Source: Meandrina meandrites
Taxonomy: Eukaryota > Cnidaria > Anthozoa > Scleractinia > Meandrinidae
Assembly: GCA_963693305.1 (NCBI GenBank)
Contig: OY855907.1
Location: forward strand, 37,827,356 to 37,891,355
Direction: 5' to 3'
Length of the DNA stretch: 64,000 nucleotides
This document shows, piece by piece, positions 13,501 to 22,245 of this stretch (the first letter of the stretch is position 1; every line of letters starts with the position of its first letter). Both the position numbers and the translations under genes were made by a program. Under the pieces are notes generated by a model. It had not been told where the DNA came from. It saw nothing but the letters and a program-made list of their open reading frames with translations, and did not search any database.

Positions 13501-16192
13501 AGATATCAGGTGTGGGCAGGAGGGGTCATCACGTAGATATTGCAAAAAGAGGGGGGGGGGGGGGGGGGTCACTTGCTAATTACCTGGCCTGGAGGAGGGT
13601 CTTACAGAAATTTTGATCTTTCCAATATATTTTTCCTTCCCCCTCCTCTACATAAATAATGACCAGTCCCTAACAGCATATTTACACCAATTATACTTTT
13701 CATTCTTTTCTCCTCCAGCAGTAGTCACATGCGCCTATAAGGCGGCTATTTTTGAAGTTATACTCGTGACAGTGTCCCTTTAAGTGGACCTTTTCGGTAC
13801 ATGAGGGGGTACGGATGCACCCATTGCACCCCCCCCCCCCCCCCTGCCTGTGGCCCTGTCTATATGGCAAGCTACAACTCAATTTGTTTTTAAGCCCTGG
13901 TCTGGATCTGCAGATAATAATTGTAACGTCCAGCTAGTGTCTTGTCGACTCACCTTTTAAGCCAGAGAACCAGAGTGAGAATTTTTGGAAGGTACAGTAT
14001 GGTTTGATTACGTAAAACTGCGTCGACCATCTTATCTGTGGCCCAGTCAGGATCCAGAATAGGAAGAAGTAATGGGAACCTTAGATGGAGCATTCAGAAG
14101 GTTATGATACAAGTAATGAAATTAGCCATTTGCTGTAACACAGGACATTGAAAAGTGGTATAATTTTCGTTTTTGAGGTTGACATATCTGTTATAATAAT
14201 AGTACCTAAACATCCAGCTAGTAAATGATATGGTCTATTTAAACTGAACTACCCAACTGAATATTTATCAACATATCCTTAAATAGGGGTCAGGGTTTAG
14301 AAACTTTTGTAGCAGACACCTATTCTCAATTAATAAGAGTGCCCCCCCCCCCCCCCACCACCCACCCCCACCCAGACTATATCTTACCTCAACATTTAAC
14401 TGGACTGAAGGGGACTTGAGGGTTGACCAGAAAAATGGGAAAATAAAATTACCTTGTTTTCACTCCATCAAACATGCCTGTGTTGATGAAGTATGGGCAG
14501 ACAACAGTTGTCTGGACACCAGTCTTCTTCAATGCACCAAGCTCCATCATCAGAGATTCATCAAAGCCAACTGCACCAAATTTTGATGCACAGTAATCAC
14601 ATAAACCACACACTCCAAACAGACCAGCAGATGATGCTATTGTTACAACGTGACCATGGTTTTTCTCCAGCATGGATGGCAAAAAGGCTTTAGTAGTCTG
14701 AAGGTTGAAAGACAAAACTAAGTTAATTTAATGTAAGCTCTCGGATAAATATGGACTGCATCCCAGGGGGGTACTCGAAGTATACATGATGGGGGGGTTC
14801 GACGGAGCTTCATATTGCAAACCCAAAAAAATACACAAGCCTGAAATTTTAGACCCCCAAAATACCTGGCATTAAAATTTCCAACCCAAAAACAAGATTG
14901 CAAATGTACATTGTATTATCTTCTTAATATTAACAGTTTTTCTGGGACACGCGTCGCTGAAAAAAAGTTTGAATGAATATTTTTCTGATCCACTGATCGC
15001 AACGAAAACCCGAAACGAAAAGTTCGCACAGAGATAAGACCCAAAAAAATAATTTTTTTTATGCGTATTTTTTAAAGACCTAAAAAAATATGTGACAGAT
15101 CTCTTGACCCAAAAAAATACAGAGTGTGTAAATTTTCAACCCCCAAAAATATGTCGCAGCCACACCCCCACCCCCCCCAACCCTCCACCCCCCATCAAAA
15201 ATCCTGCCTACAGACCTACTAGTACAGACTACTGTTTGTATTTGTTGTTGTTTAATTTAGTTTTGGTTTCACATTTTTCAGACCAGTTGATTTTTATTTC
15301 CCTTTCTTTCAGATTATGATAATTAATAGGAGTCAATGAAAAATAAAAATCAAGCTGGATTGAAAAATCTGAAAATTTTTTTAACCAAAGACGGTCATAT
15401 TTCCACTCCCCACCCCACCCCTCCCCCAGCTTGAAACTGGACCTTGACCGGCAGAAATCTTGTGAAAAACGTTCTTTGATTTTTTCAGCCCATCCGATGA
15501 AAGAACACTTCTCATCGACTACGAGAGTCACTAAAATGAATCGTAAAAGGGAATTAAAAGCGAAGAATAGAAAAAAAGTTTATTGTGTCTCGCTTGACCT
15601 TTGAACGTGTTCGATCGACAACGGGGCAACGTACACAAACATGATCCAAAATGTGCGTGAGTGTAAACGCAATATCTATTTATTTTACGTAAAAAACAAC
15701 CTAAAACCTCACCCAAAAATGAGCCATCGTGTTAACTTCAAAGGTTTTCTGAATCATCCAGTCTTCTGTCTCCATGAACTTTTTTCCGCTCACAATGCCC
15801 GCATTATTGATCAAAATCGTGACTTCGCCGACTTCGTTCTTGACAAGGTCGGCCACACGGTAGATGTCTTCTCGGCTACTGCAATCACATTTATAACCCC
15901 GAGCTTTAAAGCCTTGAGATGTGATTTCTTCCACAGTAGCTTCGTTAGCAGTTTGATTTATATCGACGCAAACGACCGTGGCCCCAAGCTTGGCGAATTT
16001 CAAAGCCATCATGCGCCCAAGACCACTGCCGGCGCCAGAGAGAAAAATAATTTCTCCATTGATGTCTTTCCTGGGAGGAGGGAAGAAAATCTGAACAAAA
16101 GACTTCAGACTTTGCCAAAGAACAACTCCAATAACGGTGAAAACTTCAACAATCAGAGAAAGCATTATATCGTAGACGAGAAAACTCTTCAC
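7579..16192 (-). CDS. SDR16C/RDH10-type short-chain dehydrogenase (retinol dehydrogenase-like), 4 coding exons
   Basis: Coding exons on the minus strand: 16192-15713, 14697-14453, 14079-13954, 7675-7579. They join in frame to 948 nt (315 aa), normal for the family. An N-terminal hydrophobic segment (about residues 9-27) suggests an ER or lipid-droplet membrane anchor. The Rossmann nucleotide site SGAGSGLG is at 52-59. Asp77 after the second strand (VCVDIN) suggests NAD preference. NNAG is at 129-132, structural Asn at 154, catalytic Ser182, Tyr195 and Lys199 (YCASK). The C-terminus ([10 protein letters not shown] and following) is typical of the SDR16C group, which oxidises retinol or other hydrophobic alcohols to aldehydes or ketones. 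I cannot choose between RDH10, SDR16C5 and HSD17B11 orthology. The last intron (7676-13953) is 6.3 kb, nearly all transposon. Chosen start: first Met of the open first exon, giving the usual anchor length. Confidence 0.93.
7921..8195 (+). mobile_element. tRNA-derived SINE
   Basis: The head contains a Pol III box A-like TGGCCTAGAGGTTAGGGTGC and box B GGTTCAAATCG. The body includes TTTACAGTGTCCACAATTAG and the 3' end is AT-rich (TTAAATAAAGTG). It sits inside an R1 MITE. It is not a functional tRNA because no complete cloverleaf or acceptor end is present. Confidence 0.75.
8622..9030. repeat. Foldback: about 200-bp inverted repeat with a short loop
   Basis: From GCCATGTTCTAAACGAGCAG at 8622 to its inverse ending at 9030 the two halves are reverse complements with scattered mismatches, meeting at GACAGGCATC near 8813. 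It would form a long hairpin. It lies inside the 8306-13779 insertion. Confidence 0.85.
9667..10536. mobile_element. 870-bp TTAA-flanked non-autonomous element
   Basis: TIR GGTTACCGTATACCTT at 9667 pairs with AAGGTATACGGTAACC ending at 10536. TTAA flanks both ends (9663-9666, 10537-10540). It is nested in the 8306-13779 insertion. Reading frames inside are short, with no recognised protein. Confidence 0.75.
11130..11255. repeat. Degenerate telomere-like TTAGGG/CCCTAA motifs
   Basis: CTAACCCTAACTCC is followed by TTTAGGGTTAGCG, TTTAGGGTTAAAA and ATTAGGGTTAGC, then CTTAACCCTAGG. The motifs are interspersed and on both strands, so this is not a true telomeric array. Confidence 0.6.
11267..11372. 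repeat. 27-bp tandem repeat, about 4 copies
   Basis: The unit contains GGTTTGCTTGCGGTTAGCTT, then TCAC/TCTATC. Four successive copies precede a poly-T run. Confidence 0.85.
14764..15190. repeat. Intronic repeat of CCCAAAAAAATAC units with G/C-run ends
   Basis: GGGGGGTACTCGAAGTATAC starts it. AACCCAAAAAAATACA-type units recur to about 15160, ending in CCCCCACCCCCCCC. It lies in intron 1 of the dehydrogenase gene. Confidence 0.45.
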
Positions 16193-16904
16193 ACAAGACC
16201 AAAATCTGAACGAGTCGGGCTATGAGTTCAATCGTGTTCAACAAAAGGAACTGATTATAAATTCACGCTAACGTAATCTGATTGGTTTAGAATTTCTCGC
16301 TTCCAGGCCATACTGTGGAATTCTACGAAAAGGTCAGTCAAGGGCAATGTCAAATGTGTGCAAATCGAACGACTACTGAACGACTATAAATTTGATGGTC
16401 AGTTTTTAACAAAATAACACACTATTACATTTTTAACACATCTCGTGACGTTGATTATCATCGTTGCTGAAATTGAGAAGGGCAAAGGTCACGTCGCAAA
16501 TCACGGCAAATAAGGTCTGCACAAGAAGCTACAAGACGCCCAAAGGACGATTACGAGGGATGTGAATGGTGTTCCGCAGTCACATTATGTTTTATACGTA
16601 CAAATAAATGCAAATGCAAATGCAAATGCAAACACTCAATAAAGTATTTCAAACGACCCCAAAGTCACGACATGAAACGTACGCAAGCACGACTTTGCCT
16701 TCGAACGGTGTTGTGTTACAAAGATGCGTTTACAAGAGTTTGTATAAGAACTAAACGATTTTGTTTCAAAAGGTTTAAACTTTTATGTTTTGTGAATGAT
16801 AACGGACGTTTTGAATACTTCGGACGTGATCTCAATAAAATGCTTGTCCACGGAAAACGAACACGAACCAGCAGGTTTGTAACGGGAGTAGTTAAGCCTT
16901 GAGT

Positions 16905-16992
16905 TTGGTTTCGAGTTCAAGCTCGAGTTGGACTTCGAGTTAAAGTTCCAGTTGGACTTCGAGTTGGACTTCAAGTTCAAGTTCGAGTTCGA
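16905..16992. repeat. Degenerate GAGTTCAAGTTG simple repeat
   Basis: Units such as GAGTTGGACTTC and GAGTTCAAGTTC. The inverse of the same motif is at 19612-19648, next to the PIF/Harbinger-type MITE. Confidence 0.7.
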
Positions 16993-17586
16993 TGGAAACG
17001 GAAGTTGATAATTAAACACTAAGACTTTCTTCAGCAGCAGTTAAGGTACTTGCCCAGGCAAAATTTTGGATTTTCGTTTCCCCCAATTTTTTTCTTATTA
17101 TGATTCTTAGTGCTTCTCGTAGAAAAGCTAGAGAAGCTTATTTTATAGAACAATCGACGGAATGAACATTAACTAGTCAATTTATTTTATTTTCATCTTT
17201 TATATATTTGCATGTTATTCCAATTCTTCTTAAATTTTGTTTTGGTTATTCTGGTATTTTTTACATTTTTCAGCGTTGTATATAGTTATGTATCTTATTT
17301 CATTATATCTACATGTAGTTTTAAAAACATTAACTGCCATTGTATGTATATCCCTATTCAAATTTTAGAGCCGTTAGTTTCACATTGTACTGGCCCTGAA
17401 GAAGACTAGCTCTGCTAGTTGAAATATTGGCCAATAAATTTTGCCTTATTGCCGTAGTACCAGCCTTGCAATCAATTTGGTTTTATCTGCACAGTTGGCT
17501 CATAACAGTTTAGTCAGAATTAGACATGCCCGTTTCAGGTGTTCTATCGCAGCTATACCAAAAATGTTTAGGAAACTCTTTTAGTA

Positions 17587-17926
17587 CGAACTTATTAAAG
17601 TTTTACCAATGAACAAATTGAGGTCAATCTAACAATGTTTTAAAAAATTCTGTAGGTAGGGTTCAGAGCCACCTTAATTTAGTGAAAAAATGACGTAGCT
17701 TTGAATCCTACCTACAGATTTTTTTAAAAATTTGCAAAAATGTTTCTTTTGTCAGTTAGATAAACATATATCAAAAACAAGAATTTTCACCGAGTAGTTT
17801 TTGAGTTATTAGCCTCAAAAGGTCCAAAATAGGGTATCTTTGACCTCATATGACGTTGCCATGGCAACGAATTTTGACGTCATAGCAACTACAATTTGTT
17901 CATTGGTAAACCTTTACAAAGTTGTA
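17587..17926. mobile_element. MITE-like element with about 30-bp inverted ends and an inner hairpin
   Basis: TTTTACCAATGAACAAATTG near 17600 is inverted as CAATTTGTTCATTGGTAAAC near 17891. Inside, TCTGTAGGTAGGGTTC pairs with the inverse at 17704-17720. Confidence 0.6.
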
Positions 17927-18065
17927 TTAAAAGTTTAACCTCAGGGTTATTGGTGTAGCTGCTATAGAATGCCAAAGACGAGAATATCTAAACCCCTTCT
18001 AGCCTCCTTAACGTGACGTCTAGTTGGAGTAACTGCAGAATACCCCGCCACATCGAGTCCTTTAC

Positions 18066-18330
18066 TGAAAATGACTGGCTACGCGGTACGCGGTACGCAG
18101 TGAGTGATATATGCAAAGGTGGAAGTTCTCTTTTTAGCTGGCTACGCGGTACGCGGTACGCAGTGAGTAATACATGCAAGAGTGGAAGCTAACATTTTCG
18201 CTGGCTACGCGGTACGCGGTACGCAGTGAGTAATATATGCAAGGGTGGAAGTTCTCTTTTTAGCTGGTTACGCGGTACGCGGTACGCAGAGAGTAATGAA
18301 TGCAAGACTGGAAGTTATCTTAGTCGCTGG
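18066..18330. repeat. 63-bp minisatellite, 4 copies, with inverted echoes
   Basis: Units start GGCTACGCGGTACGCGGTAC at 18077, 18140, 18203 and 18266 (63 bp apart). Inverse short copies (GTACCGCGTAGCCAGC) occur near 18453 and 18507. Confidence 0.9.
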
Positions 18331-19202
18331 CTCATGGATTAAAGAACGAGGTATATTGTTATATTGTTTCGGCTCAAGGATGCGTGATTTTCGGTATTTC
18401 TTTTTGTTTCACGTTTTTAGAACGAGAAATTTTATAGAGCATTTTCTCACGGTGTACCGCGTAGCCAGCACATAACATTGCTTGAACTTGAATTAATTAG
18501 TTTCTGCGTACCGCGTAGCCAGCTACGTGGAATTTAGTTCGTGGAGTAGTACGAGTATTTCTTTTACAAGAGATCTGGCAACAGACAATTCAAGTAGTTT
18601 TATTCTTCGTTGCGTGGTCCTCTGCATCCAAACGTTTTTTAACATTGTATCACCGTGTGCATCCTTCTCCGGCGATGAAAACACCTCTGTAACCTCTGTT
18701 TCTTCGCTTAAAAGAGAGGTACATTTCAGCGCCTATTTGCATTTCAAAATTAATCTGTCAACTTCAAGTCTTTATATAGTAAATTAAACGTACCTGTCCA
18801 TTTTTGGACCTCCGGCAGAACAAACCGGTCCAGGAAATGTGTTACCCGATTGTGATACAGGACGACCCGACTACGTCTGCGTCACGCGTCACGCCACTCC
18901 CACTATCGTTTCGGCACTTTCTCAACAGAGGTAGTAACTGTTAACTTTAGTTGTGCACCCTTTTTTCATGAATCATTGTTGGATTATGGTTAGCATATAC
19001 AAGATCTGTGGAAAAGTAATCCTTCACATGCCTTACTTCGTTTGTGCTATCCCCGGTGTTGGGGATGCCCCTCTTTCCCCTTTGCTTTTGATAAGGAGTC
19101 TTGCACTTGTTTGTTGTTGTTTCGGTTTGTGTGTTGTTTCTGTTTTTTTTTTTCAATTAGTTTTTTTTATTTTTTATTTTTTTTGTTTAACACTTAGTCT
19201 AA

Positions 19203-19563
19203 GGCCTGTTCCAAACGTCGCGCTATTGCCGTGCCGAACTAAATTAAAGAATGAAATTCGACTTAGGCGCGGCGATAGCACGACGTTTGAAACCATTCAG
19301 TTCGGCAGGCTGAATTAAGTTCGGCACGACTATTTAGCACGGCAGAGCTTGCCGTGCCGCACGGCAGTAGCGCGACTTGGTTCAAACGGCGTGCTATTGT
19401 TGTGCCGAACTAAATTCATAAATTACCTCAATGTATTTTAAGCTATTTTGCAGCTTGCAGTTTGTTTTGTTGTTTTTTGATATAATTTGAATTTGGCGCG
19501 ACTGCATTAAATTCGACGTTTGAAACCATTGCCGTGCTATCGTCATGCCACTGCCAGGCCAAA

Positions 19564-19599
<36 letters not shown>

Positions 19600-19609
19600 A
19601 GAACAGGCC
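19203..19609. mobile_element. 407-bp PIF/Harbinger-type MITE
   Basis: The left end is GGCCTGTTCCAAACGTCGCG and the right end its inverse (CGTTTAGAACAGGCC), with TAA on both sides (19200-19202, 19610-19612). The interior has repeated GCCGTGCCGAACT and inverse copies. TWA targets and GGCCTGTT-like ends fit PIF/Harbinger. Confidence 0.75.
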
Positions 19610-19700
19610 TAACTCGAAGTCCAACTCGAACTCGAATCCAAACTCGATGTTTATGGATTCCCGAATTTACAACGCAGCCATCCTGGGTAAAAATTCTAGC

Positions 19701-19794
19701 CTCCTACGTAGACGTTCTTTTGGCTCGTCACGCCATCTTTTTTCGTTGGGGATAAAAGATCGCGTGATGAGCCAAAAGAACGTCTCCGTGGGAG
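19701..19794. repeat. Foldback hairpin, about 33-bp arms
   Basis: AGACGTTCTTTTGGCTCGTC and its near-perfect inverse (GATGAGCCAAAAGAACGTCT) are separated by about 30 bp. Confidence 0.75.
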
Positions 19795-20637
19795 TTAATA
19801 AAAATTCTCGTTACAATTTTCCTTTATTCTCGAATCGCGAAAAATAAATTGAAACGAATTTCACGGATTCATATATAGAGCTTCATTCAATTTCACTGTT
19901 AAATAAATAACCCCAATCGCCAAAAACAACAACAACAACAATAACACAAGTTTCTGCTTTGATATGAAGTTGCATCTTGGCGGATTTTGCTTTGGAATGT
20001 TGCATTGTTGCAAGATTACTTAAGCCTCTGGACCTTTGAGGATGTTAACTTAAAACCATGACAATAACTTCAAGATTTGTTTTCAATATTTATTAACAAA
20101 TTATTGCGGAATAACCAGATAAAAAAAGATATCAAATAAGACAGACAGGTAATGAATGTTTCGTTTTTCAATTGGCACAAAATGGAACCTTTTATCCCTA
20201 AAAATGCCAATACATTTTTCTTACATGAAAACTTTTAAGTTAAAATTATTTACAATAATACCCTAGGAAATGAAAAAAAAATTAGCGTGGTTTTCAAATG
20301 TGTTGGTGTTTGATAAGCACAACGTTGCGAAACGTTGTCTAACCAATCAAAACGAAGCTGTCGTCTTTTCAGCCAATCAGATGCCAAAACCAAGACCATA
20401 TCCGGGTGACACGATTTTTCAGCGCTTTGCACCAGTTACAATACTGGTTTATCATGGTTTTTAACTTGGAAGAAGAATAAAATCACTTTTTAAATATTAA
20501 CAATCATGGCATGAGTGGAATCTCCTGTAAGAATCAACTGCAAATGAACCCACTCCTCGGAGAGAAGTAGAAACATCTTTAAGCTCAATATTAAGGCTAA
20601 AAAATAAATACTTTACAAACACCTTGTAACTGTAAAT

Positions 20638-20934
20638 AATTAACAATTATTCACCGAAGTGGAGGTGAATAGTGGTGGATATTTACCGAGCCGCGAGGCG
20701 GAGAGGTAAATATCCACCACTTTCACCGACACTGAGAAGAATAATTGTTTCAGTATATACCACACAAGTTGAATAACTAACGGACAAAAACATTACTTTC
20801 GGCACACAAAGCGACGCGCGAAGCCATTTTGTTTCTCTTCCGCTTCTCGGAGGTGAATAGTACTTTGCTCATCACCTCCGAGTTAACCAATCAGCGCGGG
20901 CGGAAAGCACTATTCACTTGTGTGGTATATACTA
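20638..20934 (+). mobile_element. Composite MITE: hairpin plus TIR module
   Basis: A hairpin half (20638-20750; arms include GTGGATATTTACC and its inverse) is followed by a module bounded by GTATATACCACACAAGT and ACTTGTGTGGTATATAC. The same two-part order occurs inverted at 52485-52780. Confidence 0.75.
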
Positions 20935-22245
20935 ACATTAAATAGTCTCGAACGAGGAAATCAGAATTTTATCTATACTGGAGCCTTGACCGGCAAGGAT
21001 AAAAACATGTTCCAAGCTTTCCAGAACACTAGAATGAGAATAAAAAATGTGATGCACCTAATCTTATGATGTAAAAATATTTTTGAGCTGTTCATCTGTT
21101 ATGAGTGCGTTTAAAATCACGATAATAATTTGTATAATCTATCTACACGCGCAAAATCACGCGCGAATTACGCACGCCGCGTGACGTTCGCGAAGACCTT
21201 GTGTTTGTGAAGAACTGACGGTTTTTGAGTCACAACACCTACGAATCTTAAGAGTACAAAAGAAAAGCCACTTTATCTTGCATCCTCTCACAAACCTAGC
21301 TCCCAGGTTCTCTTTCCTTCCCGAAGAAAGGGAAAAGAGTCCTCTCCTGCGAATAGAAGTAGTGTAGCACCTCTCGTGAGCTAGTAATTCAGTTGCTATT
21401 AGTTTAGATGCTAGGGGCATTGTTCCTGTTGTCTGTTCTATTGTTATCTCGAAGGATAACAAGCCATTCATGTGAGAACTTACGAGAGCTGCTACACGAC
21501 CAGAGACTATATTGGAAAAACGTTGGATTAAAATCTTAATTCTCTTAAGAAATGCTATAGAAAATGGATGGAAACAGTTCAGAGAATTTGGAGGCTCAGT
21601 GTTGCGACTAAAAGTGTTATGAAGGACCTGAATGTTAGTCCTATCGACCAAAGACTCGTGAAACAATCACGCACTGGCGATAGCCAATCAGGACTAACAG
21701 TGACTTCTTTTAAAACATGGCAGCGATCGAAAAGTGTTGAACTATGGAAAACACAATTACAACAAAAGCGTGAATAAAACTAGTTGAAAAAGAAGTGAGT
21801 CCAGTACAAACTGCAAATTGTTCTTGATTTGGCTCGAAAATTTAGGGTGTTAAGTATGCGAAAATTTTCATTTCTTCCGAGAAAAAAGAATAAAGTTTCA
21901 GCACGAAATATAAAATTCTTTTACAAATTTCCATACATTTCTTATAATTTTAGTTGTGAGAATTTGATGTTTCGTCAAGACAATATCTCCCATTTGATGA
22001 CTTTCTTATTTGTCATCACCTGTCTGTTTGATAATGTATTAAAACTGTACGGAGAAGTGAGAAGTCGATCACTGAAATGATCTTGTGTCAACGATTTCAG
22101 TGACTTTTCTTCTGGCTCTTTCTTTCTTGAAACAAAAATAAACTTTTTCCGAGGTATCGTAGTGTAAAACAGGTAAGCTACAAGTTATTACGATAATTTC
22201 TTTACATCAGTGAAAATACATTTGGCGTGCCGCACAGACCCAGTC

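Larger units (their letters stand above)
8306..13779. mobile_element. 5.47-kb TTAA-flanked (piggyBac-type target) insertion
   Basis: The ends are AGGGACACTGTCATG at 8306 and its near-perfect inverse CGTGACAGTGTCCCT ending at 13779 (one mismatch in 15). Both are flanked by TTAA (8302-8305, 13780-13783). The insertion splits a dispersed repeat whose other copies are continuous at this point. No transposase ORF was seen. The interior contains at least three further elements: a foldback at 8622, a TTAA element at 9667 and a long-TIR element at 10835. TTAA targets are typical of piggyBac, but the superfamily is inferred only from target and ends. It lies in the last intron of the dehydrogenase gene. 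Confidence 0.75.
7834..13858 (+). mobile_element. R1 MITE copy, interrupted by a SINE and by the 5.47-kb TTAA insertion
   Basis: The left part is 7834-8305 (CAGGGTCATAGGCAGGATTT start) and the right part is 13780-13858 (ends CCTGCCTGTGGCCCTG). Copies at 6410 and 50263 show the uninterrupted form: GCAGGATTTTGCTTGG, GTCCACTTTTCCTGCATTCT, CACGGCCCTG. The ends form an imperfect inverted repeat of about 16 bp. Confidence 0.7.
16193..22245. other. Intergenic region between the dehydrogenase and 1403-aa genes
   Basis: It holds the repeats listed at 16905, 17587, 18066, 19203, 19701 and 20638. The rest, including 21100-22245, shows only short unconvincing frames. The dehydrogenase promoter should lie at its left edge; no clear core element was found. 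Confidence 0.65.

Noticed and set aside
15641..16225. 194-codon plus-strand frame
   Set aside because: It is antisense to the first dehydrogenase exon, which has clear catalytic motifs and matching splice sites.
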